A DNA stretch of 35,148 nt from Methanogenium cariaci JCM 10550 (GTDB taxonomy: Archaea; Halobacteriota; Methanomicrobia; Methanomicrobiales; Methanomicrobiaceae). Made by a program: the position numbers and the translations under genes. The DNA lies in NCBI RefSeq assembly GCF_001315945.1, contig NZ_BBBG01000025.1:1-35148 (forward strand). The letters are read 5' to 3'. Shown one piece after another: positions 9,385-20,392 of the stretch; positions within the stretch are counted from its first letter, which is position 1, and the number at the start of each line of letters is the position of its first letter. A model generated the notes under the pieces. That model was given only the letters and a program-made list of their open reading frames with translations. It did not search any database and was not told the origin of the DNA.

Positions 9385-10551
9385 TTAGACCCCCAGAATG
9401 TTACAGACAACGGTCGCACCCGTTCCGCCGACGTTGTGGGTCATACCAATCTCTGCATCGACCTGACGGCCGACTGCCTCTCCACGAAGCTGGGCGACAA
9501 TCTCACAGACCTGCTTGATACCCGTTGCACCGACCGGATGGCCGCATGACTTCAGACCACCGGATGTGTTGACCGGGATTGAACCGCCGATTGCGGTCTG
9601 GCCGTCTTCGGTCAGTTTTCCTGCCTCTCCCTTTACACAGAAGCCAAGGTCTTCGATGGCGCAGAGTTCAGCGATGGTGAAACAGTCGTGCACTTCAACG
9701 AGGTCAATATCCTTCGTTGTAAGGGATGCCTGCTGGAATGCCCGTCTGCCTGCGGCAACCGTTGCGTCCAGCGTGGAAAAGTCCCGGCGGTCGTGCAGGG
9801 ATATGGTATCCGTTGCCTGTGATGATGCCAGCACCTTCACCGGGGTATCGGTGACTCGCGTGCCATCTCCATCGGGCAGAGAATAACTGCGGCAGCACCA
9901 TCGGTTACCGGGGGGGAACAGTCCAGAAGCCGCAGCGGGTCTGCAACAAGCGTTGATCTCATCACAGCCTCAATGGAGATCTCCTTTCTGAACTGCGCCA
10001 TCGGGTTGTGGGCACCGTTGCGGTGGTTCTTGACGGAGACCGCCGCAAGCTGCTCCCGTGTCAGGCCATACTTGTGGATATAGTCGTTTGCAATCATCGC
10101 GTAGAGACCGGGGGGGAAGGTAGCACCGACAAGGCCCTCCCATTCACGGTCTGCTGCGCCTGCAAGGGCGTCGGTGGTCTCGCTGCCGCCGACATCGGTC
10201 ATCTTCTCGACACCGCCTGCAATGACGATGTCCTGCATGCCTGATGCGACTGTCATATATGCCTGCCGGAAGGCAAGGCCACCGGAGGCACATGCGGCCT
10301 CCACACGGGTCACCGGAATATGATTTTTCGTGAGACCGGCATGGTCTGCAATGAGAGCACCGATGTGTTCCTGCAGGACAAACCGTCCACCGCTCATATT
10401 TCCGACAAACATTTCGTCAATCTGGTCGCCGCTCATCCCCTGCGTTTTCCAGGGCACTTGCACCTGCCTCTACGAAGAGATTCCGGAACGATGTGTCCCA
10501 CCTTTCGCCGAATTCGGTCAGGCCAATTCCGACAACTGCTACTTCTCTCAT
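9385..10551 (-). CDS. Acetyl-CoA acetyltransferase (thiolase) of the mevalonate pathway
   Basis: About 388 residues. [19 protein letters not shown] begins the SCP2-thiolase-like form found in archaea. Nucleophile Cys is in EAACASGG, then EVHDCFT and the second active-site motif GHPVGATG. It condenses two acetyl-CoA to acetoacetyl-CoA. Two frame errors: four C at 10437-10440 where ENAGMSGD needs three, and a missing base near 9857 between MEMARE and VTDTPVKV. Its ATG overlaps the HMG-CoA synthase stop by one base (TAATG). Confidence 0.9.
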
Positions 10552-11609
10552 TACTGCATCACTATTTTTCCTTTGTGTTTGGCGTACAGTGCATAGTCCA
10601 GATACTTCCCGTCTGCAAGAAGTTCTTTCACGGTCGGTGCGGCAGACCGGTTGAATACATCAGACTCGATGGCATCGGTTACGGTGATGTCAAAGGCGTC
10701 GCTCCCGGCACCGGATCCGTATGAGGTGACAAAGATACGCTCACCGGGTTTTGCCACATCGAGGGTGGCGGAGATTCCAACGGGGACGGCACCGGAATAG
10801 GTGTTTCCAAGGGTTGGAACCGCAAGACCGGGGGGGCCAATCTGCTCTTTGGTAAACCCAAGCATACCGGATACCTTCCGGGGGGGAACTTTGCATTGCT
10901 GGTGGAAGATGGCATAGTCATAATCAGACGGTTCGGTGCCCATCTGTTCGAGCATCAGGCGTGCGGCACCCTGTACATGCTTGAAGTATGCCGGGTCACC
11001 GGAGAAACGGCCACCGTGGCTGGGGTAGGTCTGTCCTTCCCGCCGCCAGAAATCAGGGGTGTCTGTCGTGAACGAACAGGTGTGGTTTATTTCTGCAATC
11101 GGGTTGTCTTCACCGATGAAGATTGCCGCTCCACCTGCCGAGGCGGTGTATTCGAGTGCGTCACCGGGTGCACCCTGTGCGGTGTCTGCACCGATGGCAC
11201 AGCCGTACTGGATCATGCCTGACTTCACCATACCCATACAGGTCTGGATACCGGCGGTGCCTGCTTTACAGGCAAATTCAAAGTCTGCTGCGGTCATCAC
11301 GGGTGTGGCACCGATTGCCTCACCGACGGTGGCAGAGCTGGGTTTCACCGCATAGGGGTGAGACTCTGAACCGACGTAGATGGCCCCCCCAATCGCATCA
11401 CGCGGGATGTCCCTGCGGGCAAGGGCATAGCGTGCCGCTTCAACGGACATGGTGATCGTGTCTTCGTCAAGGTCGGGAACCGACTTCTCTTTCACACCGA
11501 GGCCTGCGGCAATCTCAGCGCCGTTTGCGCCCCCCCATACCCGGGCAATCTCCTCGGTTTTGATACGGTAGCGCGGGATGTATGCGCCGTATGTAATTAT
11601 TCCTACCAT
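10551..11609 (-). CDS. hmgS: Hydroxymethylglutaryl-CoA synthase
   Basis: 352 residues and an open frame. Motifs: [42 protein letters not shown], catalytic Cys in [13 protein letters not shown], His in [11 protein letters not shown], and [11 protein letters not shown]. It joins acetoacetyl-CoA and acetyl-CoA. Four runs of seven G or C lie inside; each adds exactly one residue beside a conserved position (WGGA, IGGAI, VPPRK, IGPPGL) where family members have WG, IGA, P-R-K and PGL. These are the clearest in-frame cases of a run of four having grown by three. The gene sits between the regulator and the thiolase with one-base TAATG overlaps on both sides. Confidence 0.94.
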   Translation of the reverse strand: MVGIITYGAYIPRYRIKTEEIARVWGGANGAEIAAGLGVKEKSVPDLDEDTITMSVEAARYALARRDIPRDAIGGAIYVGSESHPYAVKPSSATVGEAIGATPVMTAADFEFACKAGTAGIQTCMGMVKSGMIQYGCAIGADTAQGAPGDALEYTASAGGAAIFIGEDNPIAEINHTCSFTTDTPDFWRREGQTYPSHGGRFSGDPAYFKHVQGAARLMLEQMGTEPSDYDYAIFHQQCKVPPRKVSGMLGFTKEQIGPPGLAVPTLGNTYSGAVPVGISATLDVAKPGERIFVTSYGSGAGSDAFDITVTDAIESDVFNRSAAPTVKELLADGKYLDYALYAKHKGKIVMQ

Positions 11610-12315
11610 TACTCTTCCCTCAGAATATCGACAATTTCATTGACATCCATTTCCGTGCACAGCAGGGTGATCCGGTCGCTCTCAGCAAGGCGGGGGAACG
11701 AGCGGATGCACTTCCTCAGGGGAGATTCCCTGGAGAATCACGCAGCGCGGTTTGAATGGGGGTCACTCTGATTGCGATCATCGGCGATTTGCCGGTTGAT
11801 ACATTGGTAAAGATTAGCGCCCGTTCCGTACTCCAGCCATAAATCCGGTTGAATTCATTGGCTGAAAGCTGAAGAATGGCGTTTTCCGAGTTGACAACCG
11901 TATATCCGTAGATCTGCTGATCCACAGGACCCACCAGATGCGTGCAGGCAATCGCACTGCAAAACCGGGTGAGCGGAACCGGCATGTTGTAATCATGCAT
12001 GTCATAGATGACATCAGGATCAAAGTCATTGTAGAGGATTTTGGCGAACTTGCGGATGTGTCTGCCACCGTTCGCTTCATCAATACTCAGGATGCTGTCA
12101 ACAATCTTTCCAACAACCGCAGTACCCGGATTCTTGCGTCTGCCACCTTCGTAATCGGAGATGACCGACGGAGAGAAGTTCAGCTCGTCTGCAAGTACTC
12201 CGGGGGCGATGTTGAATGCAAGGCGCCATTTCTTCATGGCCTCTCCCGGGGACGCAGATAGTGTGATCTCTCCTGCCATTTTTTCAGCAAGACGGGTCCG
12301 CAGTGCGGATTTCAT
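11609..12315 (-). CDS. Helix-turn-helix regulator heading the mevalonate operon (COG1709-like)
   Basis: About 235 residues. An XRE-type helix-turn-helix is plain at residues 28-65 ([28 protein letters not shown]). A long domain follows that contains [19 protein letters not shown] and a C-terminal segment [19 protein letters not shown]. The C-terminus is out of frame because of five-G runs at 11758-11762 and 11692-11696; four in each restores the reading to [12 protein letters not shown] and a stop overlapping the hmgS ATG. Archaea often keep such a regulator beside hmgS; binding of a mevalonate-pathway signal by the second domain is inference. Confidence 0.8.
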
Positions 12316-12338
12316 AGATATACTCTTTGCACGCCGGT

Positions 12339-12352
12339 ATTATATAATTAAC
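12339..12352 (-). promoter_or_regulatory. TATA box of the regulator-hmgS-thiolase-DUF35 operon
   Basis: The minus strand reads TTAATTATATAATA, a near-ideal archaeal TATA box whose centre is about 30 bases before the ATG at 12315. That predicts a leaderless or nearly leaderless message. Confidence 0.6.
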
Positions 12353-12440
12353 GAAGGGCATTTCGGCATTCAACGACATTCTTCGGGGGGGATTATGTAT
12401 ATCCGCCCTGTAGTATGGGAGGTATGGCGGGATGGTAACC

Positions 12441-12449
12441 CATATATGG
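12441..12449 (+). promoter_or_regulatory. TATA box of the rbkR-ribB operon
   Basis: CATATATGG lies about 28 bases before the ATG at 12474 and directly abuts the palindrome at 12447-12460. The spacing predicts a leaderless or near-leaderless message. Confidence 0.5.
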
Positions 12450-12460
12450 TATACATACCA
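12447..12460. promoter_or_regulatory. Palindrome TGGTATACATACCA, candidate RbkR operator
   Basis: A perfect inverted repeat, TGGTAT-AC-ATACCA, overlaps the end of the TATA box and ends 13 bases before the rbkR start. RbkR proteins in archaea are known to bind palindromes upstream of riboflavin genes, so autoregulation at this site is a direct prediction. I have not checked it against the published motifs. Confidence 0.5.
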
Positions 12461-12473
12461 AAAATGATATACG

Positions 12474-13145
12474 ATGATCGCACCCGATGACCTGATCTGC
12501 CTGAAAGCGATCGCCCTTTTAGGGGGGGCTTTCCGGTGCTGTGTCGGTCTCTTCGCAGAGTCTTGCACAGGAACTGTCCATCAGCCCGCAGACTGCTCCC
12601 GGAGACTGATCTCCCTGGAAAACGCCCACCTGATCACCCGGACCATGGGGGGGGACGGTCAGTATGTGACGGTCACCGCAGCAGGGGGGGAGGAGCATCT
12701 GAGGGTTGAATATGCCGCGTACCGCCGCATATTTGAGACGCACGACAGGCATTACTTCCTGAAAGGGGAACTCATCAGCGGACTGGGAGAGGGACGCTAT
12801 TACGTAGGCATTGAAGGCTACGTGAGCCAGTTTTCTGAGAAGCTGGGTATCACTCCGTATCCCGGTACATTTAATATTAAACTCAGTCCGGCAAGCATCG
12901 AGACCCGTCGCAAACTCGATGCGATGGAATGGACGGAGATAGAAGGCTTTACCGACCATGACCGGACATTTGGCGGGGCGAAAGCTCTGGAGTGTTCGAT
13001 CAACGGATATCCCTGCGCAATTCTCAAGCCGGGAAGGACCCATTACCCGGAGGATATTATTGAACTGATCTCCGAGGTCCGGCTGCGGGATGTGCTGGGA
13101 ACGGATGACGGGGGGGCACAGGTAACCATTGAGGTGACACGATAA
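12474..13145 (+). CDS. rbkR: CTP-dependent riboflavin kinase fused to an N-terminal HTH (RbkR)
   Basis: About 223 residues. The first 85 form a winged helix-turn-helix (LAQELSISPQTASRRLISLENAHLIT), which becomes visible after correcting the seven-G run at 12522-12528 and a missing base near 12594. The C-terminal 130 are the archaeal DUF120 kinase: GELISGLGEGRYYVG (CTP-binding GxGxGxYYV), LGITPYPGTFNIKL, then GYPCAILKPGRTHYP with the riboflavin-binding region. The fusion is the RbkR type, an archaeal protein that both makes FMN from riboflavin using CTP and represses riboflavin genes. Its stop overlaps the ribB start by one base, matching that role. The palindrome just upstream is the expected operator. 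Confidence 0.88.
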   Translation: MIAPDDLICLKAIALLGGAFRCCVGLFAESCTGTVHQPADCSRRLISLENAHLITRTMGGDGQYVTVTAAGGEEHLRVEYAAYRRIFETHDRHYFLKGELISGLGEGRYYVGIEGYVSQFSEKLGITPYPGTFNIKLSPASIETRRKLDAMEWTEIEGFTDHDRTFGGAKALECSINGYPCAILKPGRTHYPEDIIELISEVRLRDVLGTDDGGAQVTIEVTR

Positions 13146-13822
13146 TGATAGAGAAAGGACTGGAAGCGTTCAGGAGGGGGGGAGAGTTTGTGCTCCTCTT
13201 CGATTTTGATGATCGGGAAGGAGAGACGGATTTTGCCATCAGATCGGATGCGGTCAGGCCGGAACATATTGTCCGGATGAGAAAGGACGGCGGCGGGCTG
13301 ATCTGCACGGCTCTGCATGCACAGGCGGCAAAGAATTTCGGTCTGCCGTTTGCAAGCGAGATTCTTCAGCCGACGCATCTGGCGGAGCAGGAAGGCGACA
13401 TTCCGTATGACCGGAGCAACCATTCGTCCTTTTCTCTCTGGGTCAACCACCGCGACACCTTCACCGGCATCACGGATAATGACCGGGCACTCACGGTGAC
13501 CCGTCTGGCAGATCAGGTGGAAAAGACGCTGAACGGCGGCGGAGACGACTTTGCCGCGGAGTTCCGGACGCCGGGCCACATGGCACTGCTGCGGGCGGCA
13601 GACGATCTCTTAGATCAGCGCAGAGGCCAGACCGAACTTTCGATTGCGCTTGCAGAGATGGCGGGTGTTACGCCTGCGGTCACGATCTGTGAGATGCTGG
13701 ATGAGACGACCGGGAAGGCTCTGACCAAAGAGGATGCACGCCGGTATGGGGAAGAGCACGGGATTGTATTCCTTGAGGGCAGTGAAGTGCAGGCTGCCTG
13801 GGATGCTCGGAAGTCTGTTTGA
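13145..13822 (+). CDS. ribB: 3,4-dihydroxy-2-butanone-4-phosphate synthase
   Basis: 225 residues, frame open. Makes the four-carbon precursor of riboflavin from ribulose 5-phosphate. Signatures: FDFDDREGETDF (metal- and substrate-binding acidic loop), DGGGLICTAL, SLWVNHRDTFTGITDNDRALT and FRTPGHMALLRA, ELSIALAEMAGVTPA. A GAGGTGA Shine-Dalgarno lies inside the rbkR 3' end, eight bases before the ATG. It carries only the RibB domain, no GTP cyclohydrolase II, as is usual in archaea. Co-transcription with rbkR places one precursor enzyme directly under the flavin-sensing regulator. Confidence 0.95.
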   Translation: MIEKGLEAFRRGGEFVLLFDFDDREGETDFAIRSDAVRPEHIVRMRKDGGGLICTALHAQAAKNFGLPFASEILQPTHLAEQEGDIPYDRSNHSSFSLWVNHRDTFTGITDNDRALTVTRLADQVEKTLNGGGDDFAAEFRTPGHMALLRAADDLLDQRRGQTELSIALAEMAGVTPAVTICEMLDETTGKALTKEDARRYGEEHGIVFLEGSEVQAAWDARKSV

Positions 13823-13854
13823 AGAACGAAATATACAATCCATTGAATACCTCC

Positions 13855-13872
13855 CATTTTTATCTCTTTTTG
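13855..13872 (+). terminator. Oligo-T terminator after ribB
   Basis: Two T5 tracts (ATTTTTATCTCTTTTTG) begin about 33 bases past the ribB stop. Archaeal RNA polymerase commonly stops at such tracts without a hairpin. Confidence 0.5.
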
Positions 13873-13885
13873 CAGTCATGATTTA

Positions 13886-14606
13886 ATGAAAGAGTTTCCG
13901 GAGATGAAGGGATTTACTGAGACAAATCTTCGGTTTATCCGCCGGTGGTACCTGTTTTACGGGAATGAGGTGTCAAATTCAGTCACAGCCTGTGACCGAA
14001 TTGCATCGGGTGTTCTGCCTGCCGCTGGAGGAGACGAAAAAGTGGCACAGGCTGTGCCCCCCCTTTTGACCCGGATCCCGTGGGGGGGCACAACCGGGTG
14101 ATCATTTCCAAGTGCAATACTGTTGATGAAGCCCTCTTCTATGTCAGGAGAACAATTGAGAACAACTGGAGCAGGAATGTTCTGACACATCAGATAGAAA
14201 GCAATCTCTACGCACGCAACGGGAAGGAAATTTCCAACTTTTCCTCGACCCTTCCCGCACCGCAGTCCGACCTGGCACAGCAGATAATCAAAGATCCCTA
14301 CAAGTTTGATTTCCTGTCCCTCACCCCCCCGGAATATACCGAGAGAGAACTGGAACAAGGCTTATTGAGCATATTACCCATTTCCGGGTGGAACTTGGTG
14401 CAGGCTTTGCCTATGTCGGGAAGCAGCGGGTGCTGAAGGGCAGGGAGCTGGCGCACTATCTGACCGGGAAGAAACCGGGTTTCTCAAAAGGAATATTCCA
14501 CTATATGAAAAAGAATGTTGAGTCAAAGAAGTCGTTTTCCCGAAATTTACACGTTGCCCGCCGGTTGATGCAGGGAGATCACCTGAAAAAGACGCTTACG
14601 GTCTGA
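13886..14606 (+). pseudogene. Truncated DUF1016 (YhcG-type) PD-(D/E)XK nuclease remnant
   Basis: After rejoining frames around the run at 14084 and again near 14360, the translation follows DUF1016 proteins: KEFPEMKGFTETNLRFIRRWY, IPWGHNRVIISKC, ALFYVRRTIENNWSRNVLTHQIESNLYAR, SDLAQQIIKDPYKFDFL, then ELGAGFAYVGKQR. Normal members then run on through the nuclease core with the catalytic residues; here the text after GKQR (14425 onward) is unrelated and ends at 14606. The usual first 60 to 80 residues before KEFP are also missing. Loss at both ends is independent of the small frame errors. Such genes often neighbour type I restriction systems, and this one lies just before hsdR. Confidence 0.75.
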
Positions 14607-14791
14607 GATTTTTTCAACTTTCTTTTCTGTTGAATCAATTCAACGCCTTTTAGGAGTTAATGTTGAAGTATTGTTGATGATTATTGAGCAATATCATATA
14701 AATTCCATAAAGTTGATGTATGGTGCTGAACGAGTTCATTATTGGCTTGAATTTATTTTAATTCAATATTTAGCAGCCATGAGGCAATTAA
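14607..14791. other. 185-bp AT-rich gap before hsdR
   Basis: Starts with T-rich tracts that could end transcription of the DUF1016 remnant. Near 14752-14772 it holds TTTATTTTAATTCAATATTT, which may contain the hsdR TATA box, about 30 bases before the ATG at 14792. No coding sequence seen. Confidence 0.4.
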
Positions 14792-17485
14792 ATGGGAGAG
14801 AGCGAGCAACAAACCCGTAAAAACGGATCGATCCAAAATTACAGGCGGCGGGATGGAAGGTTGTTCCATTTACCGAGATAAAGGATCTCACTGCATACGA
14901 TAGATGTGCTATCGAAGAATATCCAACCAAAAGAGGCCCCCGCCGACTATGCACTGTGTATGGATGGTGCCATCATTGGTGTTGTTGAGGCAAAGCGGCT
15001 CTCTCTCGGCCCCAAGGTGTGCTTCTTCAGGCAGAACGGTATGCCCGTGACATGACATCACATTCATTCAATTATGATGGACTGCATACACCGTTTCTAT
15101 ACTCCACTAACGGCGAGGTAACCTGGCACCATGATGTCCGGCATACTCTCAACCGCTCACGGCAGATTTCCTCATTTCATACGCCAGATGCCCTGATTGA
15201 ACGTCTCCAAGCCGATACAGATGATGCCTGCACGCAATTTTTTGCTGTGCCGGACAATTCCATGATGCGCCCCTATCAACGGGACGCCTGTGCTGCTATT
15301 GGTGAAGCGATTGATGATAAAAAACGGACTATGCTCGTTGCGATGGCAACCGGGACTGGCAAGACCTACACAATGGTCAACCTGATCTACCGACTGATGA
15401 AAGCAGGGGGGGCTGCCAAACGCATCCTCTTTCTGGTGGATCGGCGTGCTCTGGCTGCACAGGCTGTCCGGGCATTCTCCTCTTTTGAGACTGAGCAGGG
15501 GGGGCTAAAGTTCGACAAGACATATGAGGTATACAGTCAGGCGTTTCATCGGGGGGGTGATCTAGATGAAAACGAGCCTATGATGCCAATGTCCTCCCCC
15601 CCGAAGCCTATCTCACCGATCCACAACCGGGACACAGCTTTGTCTATGTATCCACCATCCAGCGCATGACGATCAATCTCTTTGGAAAATCCGCTCAGTT
15701 CTGTTCGGATGAAAAACCAGAAGACGATGCGTCAAAAATTGACATTCCCATTCATGCCTTTGACCTCATCATTGCGGATGAATGTCACCGGGGGGGATAT
15801 TCCGCACAGGAGATTTCTGTCTGGCGAAATACCCTTGACCATTTTGATGCGATAAAGATTGGACTAACCGCAACTCCCGCCACCCATACGATGGCCTACT
15901 TCAAACACAAGGTCTATGAATACGGCTACGAACGGGCGGTGAAGGAAGGGTATCTAGTCGATTATGATATCGTAAATATTGAGTCCGGCGTGAGAATGGA
16001 GGGCATCTTCCTCAATGAGGGAGAGGTCATTGATATCATTGATCCGGTGACCGGCCAGCGGAAGCTCGATGTGCTGGAAGACGAACGTGCATTTCCGTCC
16101 GAGCAGGTAGAACGCAGTATCACGTCCATCGACTCCAACCGAAAGATCATCGAGGAAATTCAGCGGTATGCCCTTGAGCATGAAGCTCAGTACGGACGGT
16201 TTCCAAAAACACTGATCTTCGCCGCTCAGGACATCTCCCATATCTCCCATGCGGATCAGCTGGTTGAGACGGCACGCGATGTCTTCGGCCGGGGGGTGAT
16301 TTCTTTGTGCAGAAGATCACCGGGAAGGTGGACCGCCCCCTTCAGCACCTGCGGGAGTTCAGGAACCGGAAACAGCCGGGGGGGATTGTGGTTACAGTGG
16401 ATCTGCTCTCAACAGGTGTGGACATTCCCGATCTCGAATACATCGTATTCCTGCGGCCGGTGAAGTCTCGTATCCTCTTCGAGCAGATGCTGGGACGCGG
16501 GACGCGGAAGGGAGAACACCATCCCGATAAGTCCCACTTTGTGGTCTTTGACTGTTTTGGTGGATCGCTGCTGGACTACTTCAACAAGGTAACCAGTATC
16601 ACTGCCGAACCACCCAAGAGGGAGACAAAACCAATCACACAGATAATTGATGAGATATGGAATAACCGTGACCGGGAATATAATACTCGTGTGCTCGTAA
16701 AAAGGCTCAACCGCATCGATAAGGAGATGTCGGGTGAGGCACGGGATCTCTTTAGTAATTTTGTGGAGAAGGGTGATCTCAAAAAGTTCGCCGTCAGTCT
16801 TGAACGGAGGGTTCAGAACGATTTCACTGGGACGATGGAGCTGCTCCGTGACCGTGATTTCCAGAATCTTTTGCAAAACTATCCGCGTCCGCCGAAGAAA
16901 TTCATCGTTGACTATGGGACGCAGGATGATGTCTCATCGACATGGGTGGTCCGTGACTCTGCCGGGAATGAATATAAACCGGTGGACTATCTCACCCAGT
17001 TCTCCAAGTTTGTCCGGGAGAATCCTGAGAAAATTGAGGCGATACGCATTCTCCTCGACCGTCCACAGGAGTGGAGTACGGATGCGCTTGGTGAGTTGAA
17101 GCAAAAGCTTGCGGCGACCCCACAGCGGTTCACTCTGGAAAACCTTGAGCGTGCGCACAAGGTGCAGTATCACAAGGCGCTCGTTGATATTATCTCGATG
17201 GTCAAGCATGCCGCGAAAGAAGAAAGCGAGCTTCTCACGGCAGAAGAGCGGATACGGCGGGCGTGTGATGCGGTGACAACAGGCAAGACCTTCACCCCCG
17301 ATCAGAAGGTATGGCTCAGGAGAATACGCTCACATTTAATCGAGAATCTCTCAATAGATAAAGAGGACTTTGAGACCATCCCGGTCTTTGCGGACCATGG
17401 CGGATGGGGGGGCCGGGCAAATCGGATTTTCAATAACCAACTTTCCATTCTTATTCAGGAATTCAACGAGGCAGTTGCAGTATGA
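14792..17485 (+). CDS. hsdR: Type I restriction enzyme, restriction/translocase subunit HsdR
   Basis: About 895 residues rejoined from several pieces. N-terminus RIDPKLQAAGW, then the nuclease core GPADYALCMDG-II-GVVEAKR (D...ExK). Superfamily 2 motor motifs: YQRDACAAI (Q motif), ATGTGKT (Walker A), FLVDR (Ia), IIADECHR (DECH), GLTATPA (III), LLSTGVDIPDLEYIVFLRP (V) and QMLGRGTR (VI). The C-terminal helical domain that docks on HsdM runs to 17485. Frame errors include a missing A near 14820, an extra C near 14938, a missing C near 15012 and G/C runs at about 15550, 15595, 16290 and 16378. HsdM starts inside its stop (ATGA). The enzyme cuts unmodified DNA after ATP-driven translocation. Confidence 0.93.
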
Positions 17486-18929
17486 GCGATATTGTGCAGA
17501 AACTATGGGGGGGTTTTGTCATACCTTACGACATGAGGGAATCGATTACGGGGGGGATTATATCGAACAGATTACCTATCTGCTCTTTCTAAAGATGTCC
17601 GATGAGCGGGACATAGAACTTCCCGAAAACTGCGACTGGCAATCTCTGAAGGAACTTTCGGGTACGGAACTCACCGATAATTATACCGATATGCTGCGAA
17701 CCCTCGGCAAGGCGGGGGGCCTGTTGGGCGACATCTTTGCTGGTGCACTCTCCCGGTTTCACAACCCAGTGAGCCTTAAGAAGATCATCTCTCTTGTCGA
17801 TGAGACAGACTGGACGGGAATTGATATTGATGTCAAGGCGTTGGCGTTTGAAGGCCTTCTGGAAAAGGCGGCAAGCGAGGGGAAGAAGGGTGCTGGGCAG
17901 TACTTCACCCCCCCCGTATTGTGATCCAGTCTATCGTGCGGTGCATGAAGCCCGACCCACGGGGCACCCGTGAATTCACCATCATGGACCCGGCCTGCGG
18001 GACCGGCGGATTTCTGGTCTGTTCGTATGAATGGCTTAAGGAGATAACGGGCGGCGGAGCCTTTGACAGGGAGCTTTCAAAGCGTATCAAAGACAGCACC
18101 TACTACGGGCAGGAACTGGTAGAACGACCGAGGAGGCTGGCACTAATGAACCTCTACCTGCACAACCTCCAGCCGGTGATCAAGCTCGGCGACTCCATCT
18201 ACGAGGTGCCGGATTCTCAGCGGTTTGATGTGATACTCACGAACCCGCCCTTCGGGACGAAGGGAGCGAATCAGTCTCCGGGCCGCGAGGATTTCACGAT
18301 TGAGACCTCCAACAAGCAGCTCAATTTCATCCAGCACGTGATGACCATCCTGAAGCCAGGCGGACGAGCTGCGGTGGTCGTTCCGGATAACGTGCTCTTC
18401 GGTGAACAGGCAGGGGATGTCTTCAAGGTGCTCTGCGAGGACTGCGACCTCCACACCGTGATTCGCCTGCCGGACGGCACCTTCACCCCCCCCTACTCCC
18501 CCCCCGGCACGAAGACGAACGTGATCTTCTTCACAAAGGGCCTTCCCACCGAACACACGTGTCTATGACTGCCGGACAAATATTCCAAGTATCACAAAGA
18601 AGGACCGGCCACTTAACAAGGAGCACTTCGCCGAGTTTGAGCAGTGTTTTGGTGACAACCCGAACGGCCGGTCTCCCCCCCGCGACCCGAAGGACTCCCC
18701 CCCTAGCGACCGCTGGCACAAATTCCACATCACAGAGCTCAAGGAACGCAACTACAAGATCGACTCCCTGAAATGGCTGCGGGACGACTCGCTCGAAAAC
18801 ACTGACGACCTCCCCCCCCTCCCGGAGGAGCTTGCGGCCGAGGCCATCGATGAGCTGGAAGCGGCGGTCGCCGAGCTGAACGCAATAATTGAATTGATGG
18901 GGGGGAACGGGTATGCAGCAGACGAGTGA
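17482..18929 (+). CDS. hsdM: Type I restriction-modification DNA methyltransferase HsdM
   Basis: About 475 residues. MSDIVQKLWGFCHTLRHEGIDYGDYIEQITYLLFLKM is the helical N-terminal domain; then GAGQYFTPR, SAM motif DPACGTGGF, and N6-adenine catalytic motif NPPF. The C-terminus ends in a coiled-coil rich in Glu and Leu (LPEELAAEAIDELEAAVAEL), which pairs with HsdS. Several G/C runs break the frame, including those near 17508, 17551, 17910, 18487 and 18890; a further break near 18560 is not at a long run. It methylates adenine in the HsdS target and with HsdS forms the core trimer. Confidence 0.93.
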
Positions 18930-20342
18930 GGTGCCGGAGGGGGGGTGGGTCAAGACTCCTTTAGCCTCATGTGTAGACATACTTGATAATCAACGGGTTC
19001 CAATAAATTCAAAAGAAAGAGAGACGCGGATCGGAAATATCCCCCCCTATTACGGGGGCTACATGTCAAGTTGGATGGATTGATGATTTTCTATTTGATG
19101 AGGAACTGCTATTGATTGGTGAGGATGGAGCACCATTCTTTGACAAAACTAAACAAATTGCGTATATTATTCAAGGGAAATCATGGGTTAACAACCATGC
19201 TCATGTCATTAGGGCGATTGAGGAACTCACAAGCAATAAATTCCTTAAATATTACCTCGATTGTTTTGACTTTAATGGGTATGTCACAGGTACCACCAGA
19301 TATAAATTAAACCAAGGTTCGATGAAAAAAATCCTAATTCATCTCCCCCTCTCACCGAACAGCACCGCATCGTCGTTGCCATCGAGGCGCTCTTCGCCCG
19401 GCTGGATGCGGCAGAGGCCCGGCTGGAGCGGGTGCCGGGGCATCGTGCATCAGTTCCGGCAGTCGGTGCTTGCCGCGGCGTGTGATGGGCGGTTGACGGA
19501 AGGATGGAGGGCAGATAATCCTGAAATTGAATCAGCAAAGGAGCTATTTGGTAGAATAAAAGAAGAGAAAAAGTTTTTGACTACCAAAGGCATAATCAAA
19601 CGTCAGAAAGAGCAAGATCCCATCTCTCTCAATGAATTCCCCTATTCGATTCCGCATAATTGGATGTGGGCAAGATGGTGTGAAATCTCGAAAAATATTG
19701 CTGATATTGATCATAAAATGCCAAATGAATGTAAAGAGGGTATTCCGTACGTTTCACCAAAAAACTTTATAAAAAACAATAAAATCGATTTGAAAATTCA
19801 AAAAAGATCTCAATAGCAGATTTCAACAAATTAAAGAAGAAAATTCAACCTGAATATGCAGACATAATTTTCCCGAGATATGGAACAATTGGTGTAAATC
19901 GATTTGTAGATACAAAAATTGATTTTTTGGCATCTTATTCATGTGCTGTAATAAAAAATTTAAAAAATTATATACATCCAAAATATTCCTATTATTATTC
20001 AATATCTCCACTTGTGAAAAATGAAATTCGAAAATATGTAAATTCAACTACTCAGCCAAATGTAGGATTAAAATCAATACAATCATTTATTTTTCCACTC
20101 CCCCCCCACTCCCCCCCGAACAACACGAAATCGTCCGCCGCGTTGATGCCCTCTTCGCCTGTGCCAACCAGATCGAGGCAAACGTCGCAACCGCACGGGA
20201 TCGCATTGCAAAGCTCCGGCAGTCCATTCTTGCGCAGGCATTCTCCGGGCAGCTGGTGCCGACCGAGGCGGAGCTAGCCCGGAGGGAGGGGGGGCGGGAG
20301 TATGAACCGGGGGGGGCGGTGTTATTGGAAAAGATCATATAG
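18913..20342 (+). CDS. hsdS: Type I specificity subunit HsdS with two target-recognition domains
   Basis: About 470 residues; the ATG at 18913 lies inside the hsdM 3' end. Order: TRD1 (residues about 5-145, VPEGWVKT...), conserved spacer helix 1 (EQHRIVVAIEALFARLDAAEARLERV...FRQSVLAAACDGRLT), TRD2 (residues about 200-385, FPYSIPHNWMW...IFPRYGTIG), spacer helix 2 (EQHEIVRRVDALFACANQIEANV...LRQSILAQAFSGQLVPTE). The helices set the spacing of the two half-sites. The TRDs are far more AT-rich than the helices, TRD2 above all, as expected if they were swapped in from other HsdS genes. Frame errors lie near 19045, 19345, 19812 and 20105. Confidence 0.92.
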
Positions 20343-20392
20343 GTACGTGATAATGAAATTTTATTCGAATATTTTCTCTACTAGTGATTATT

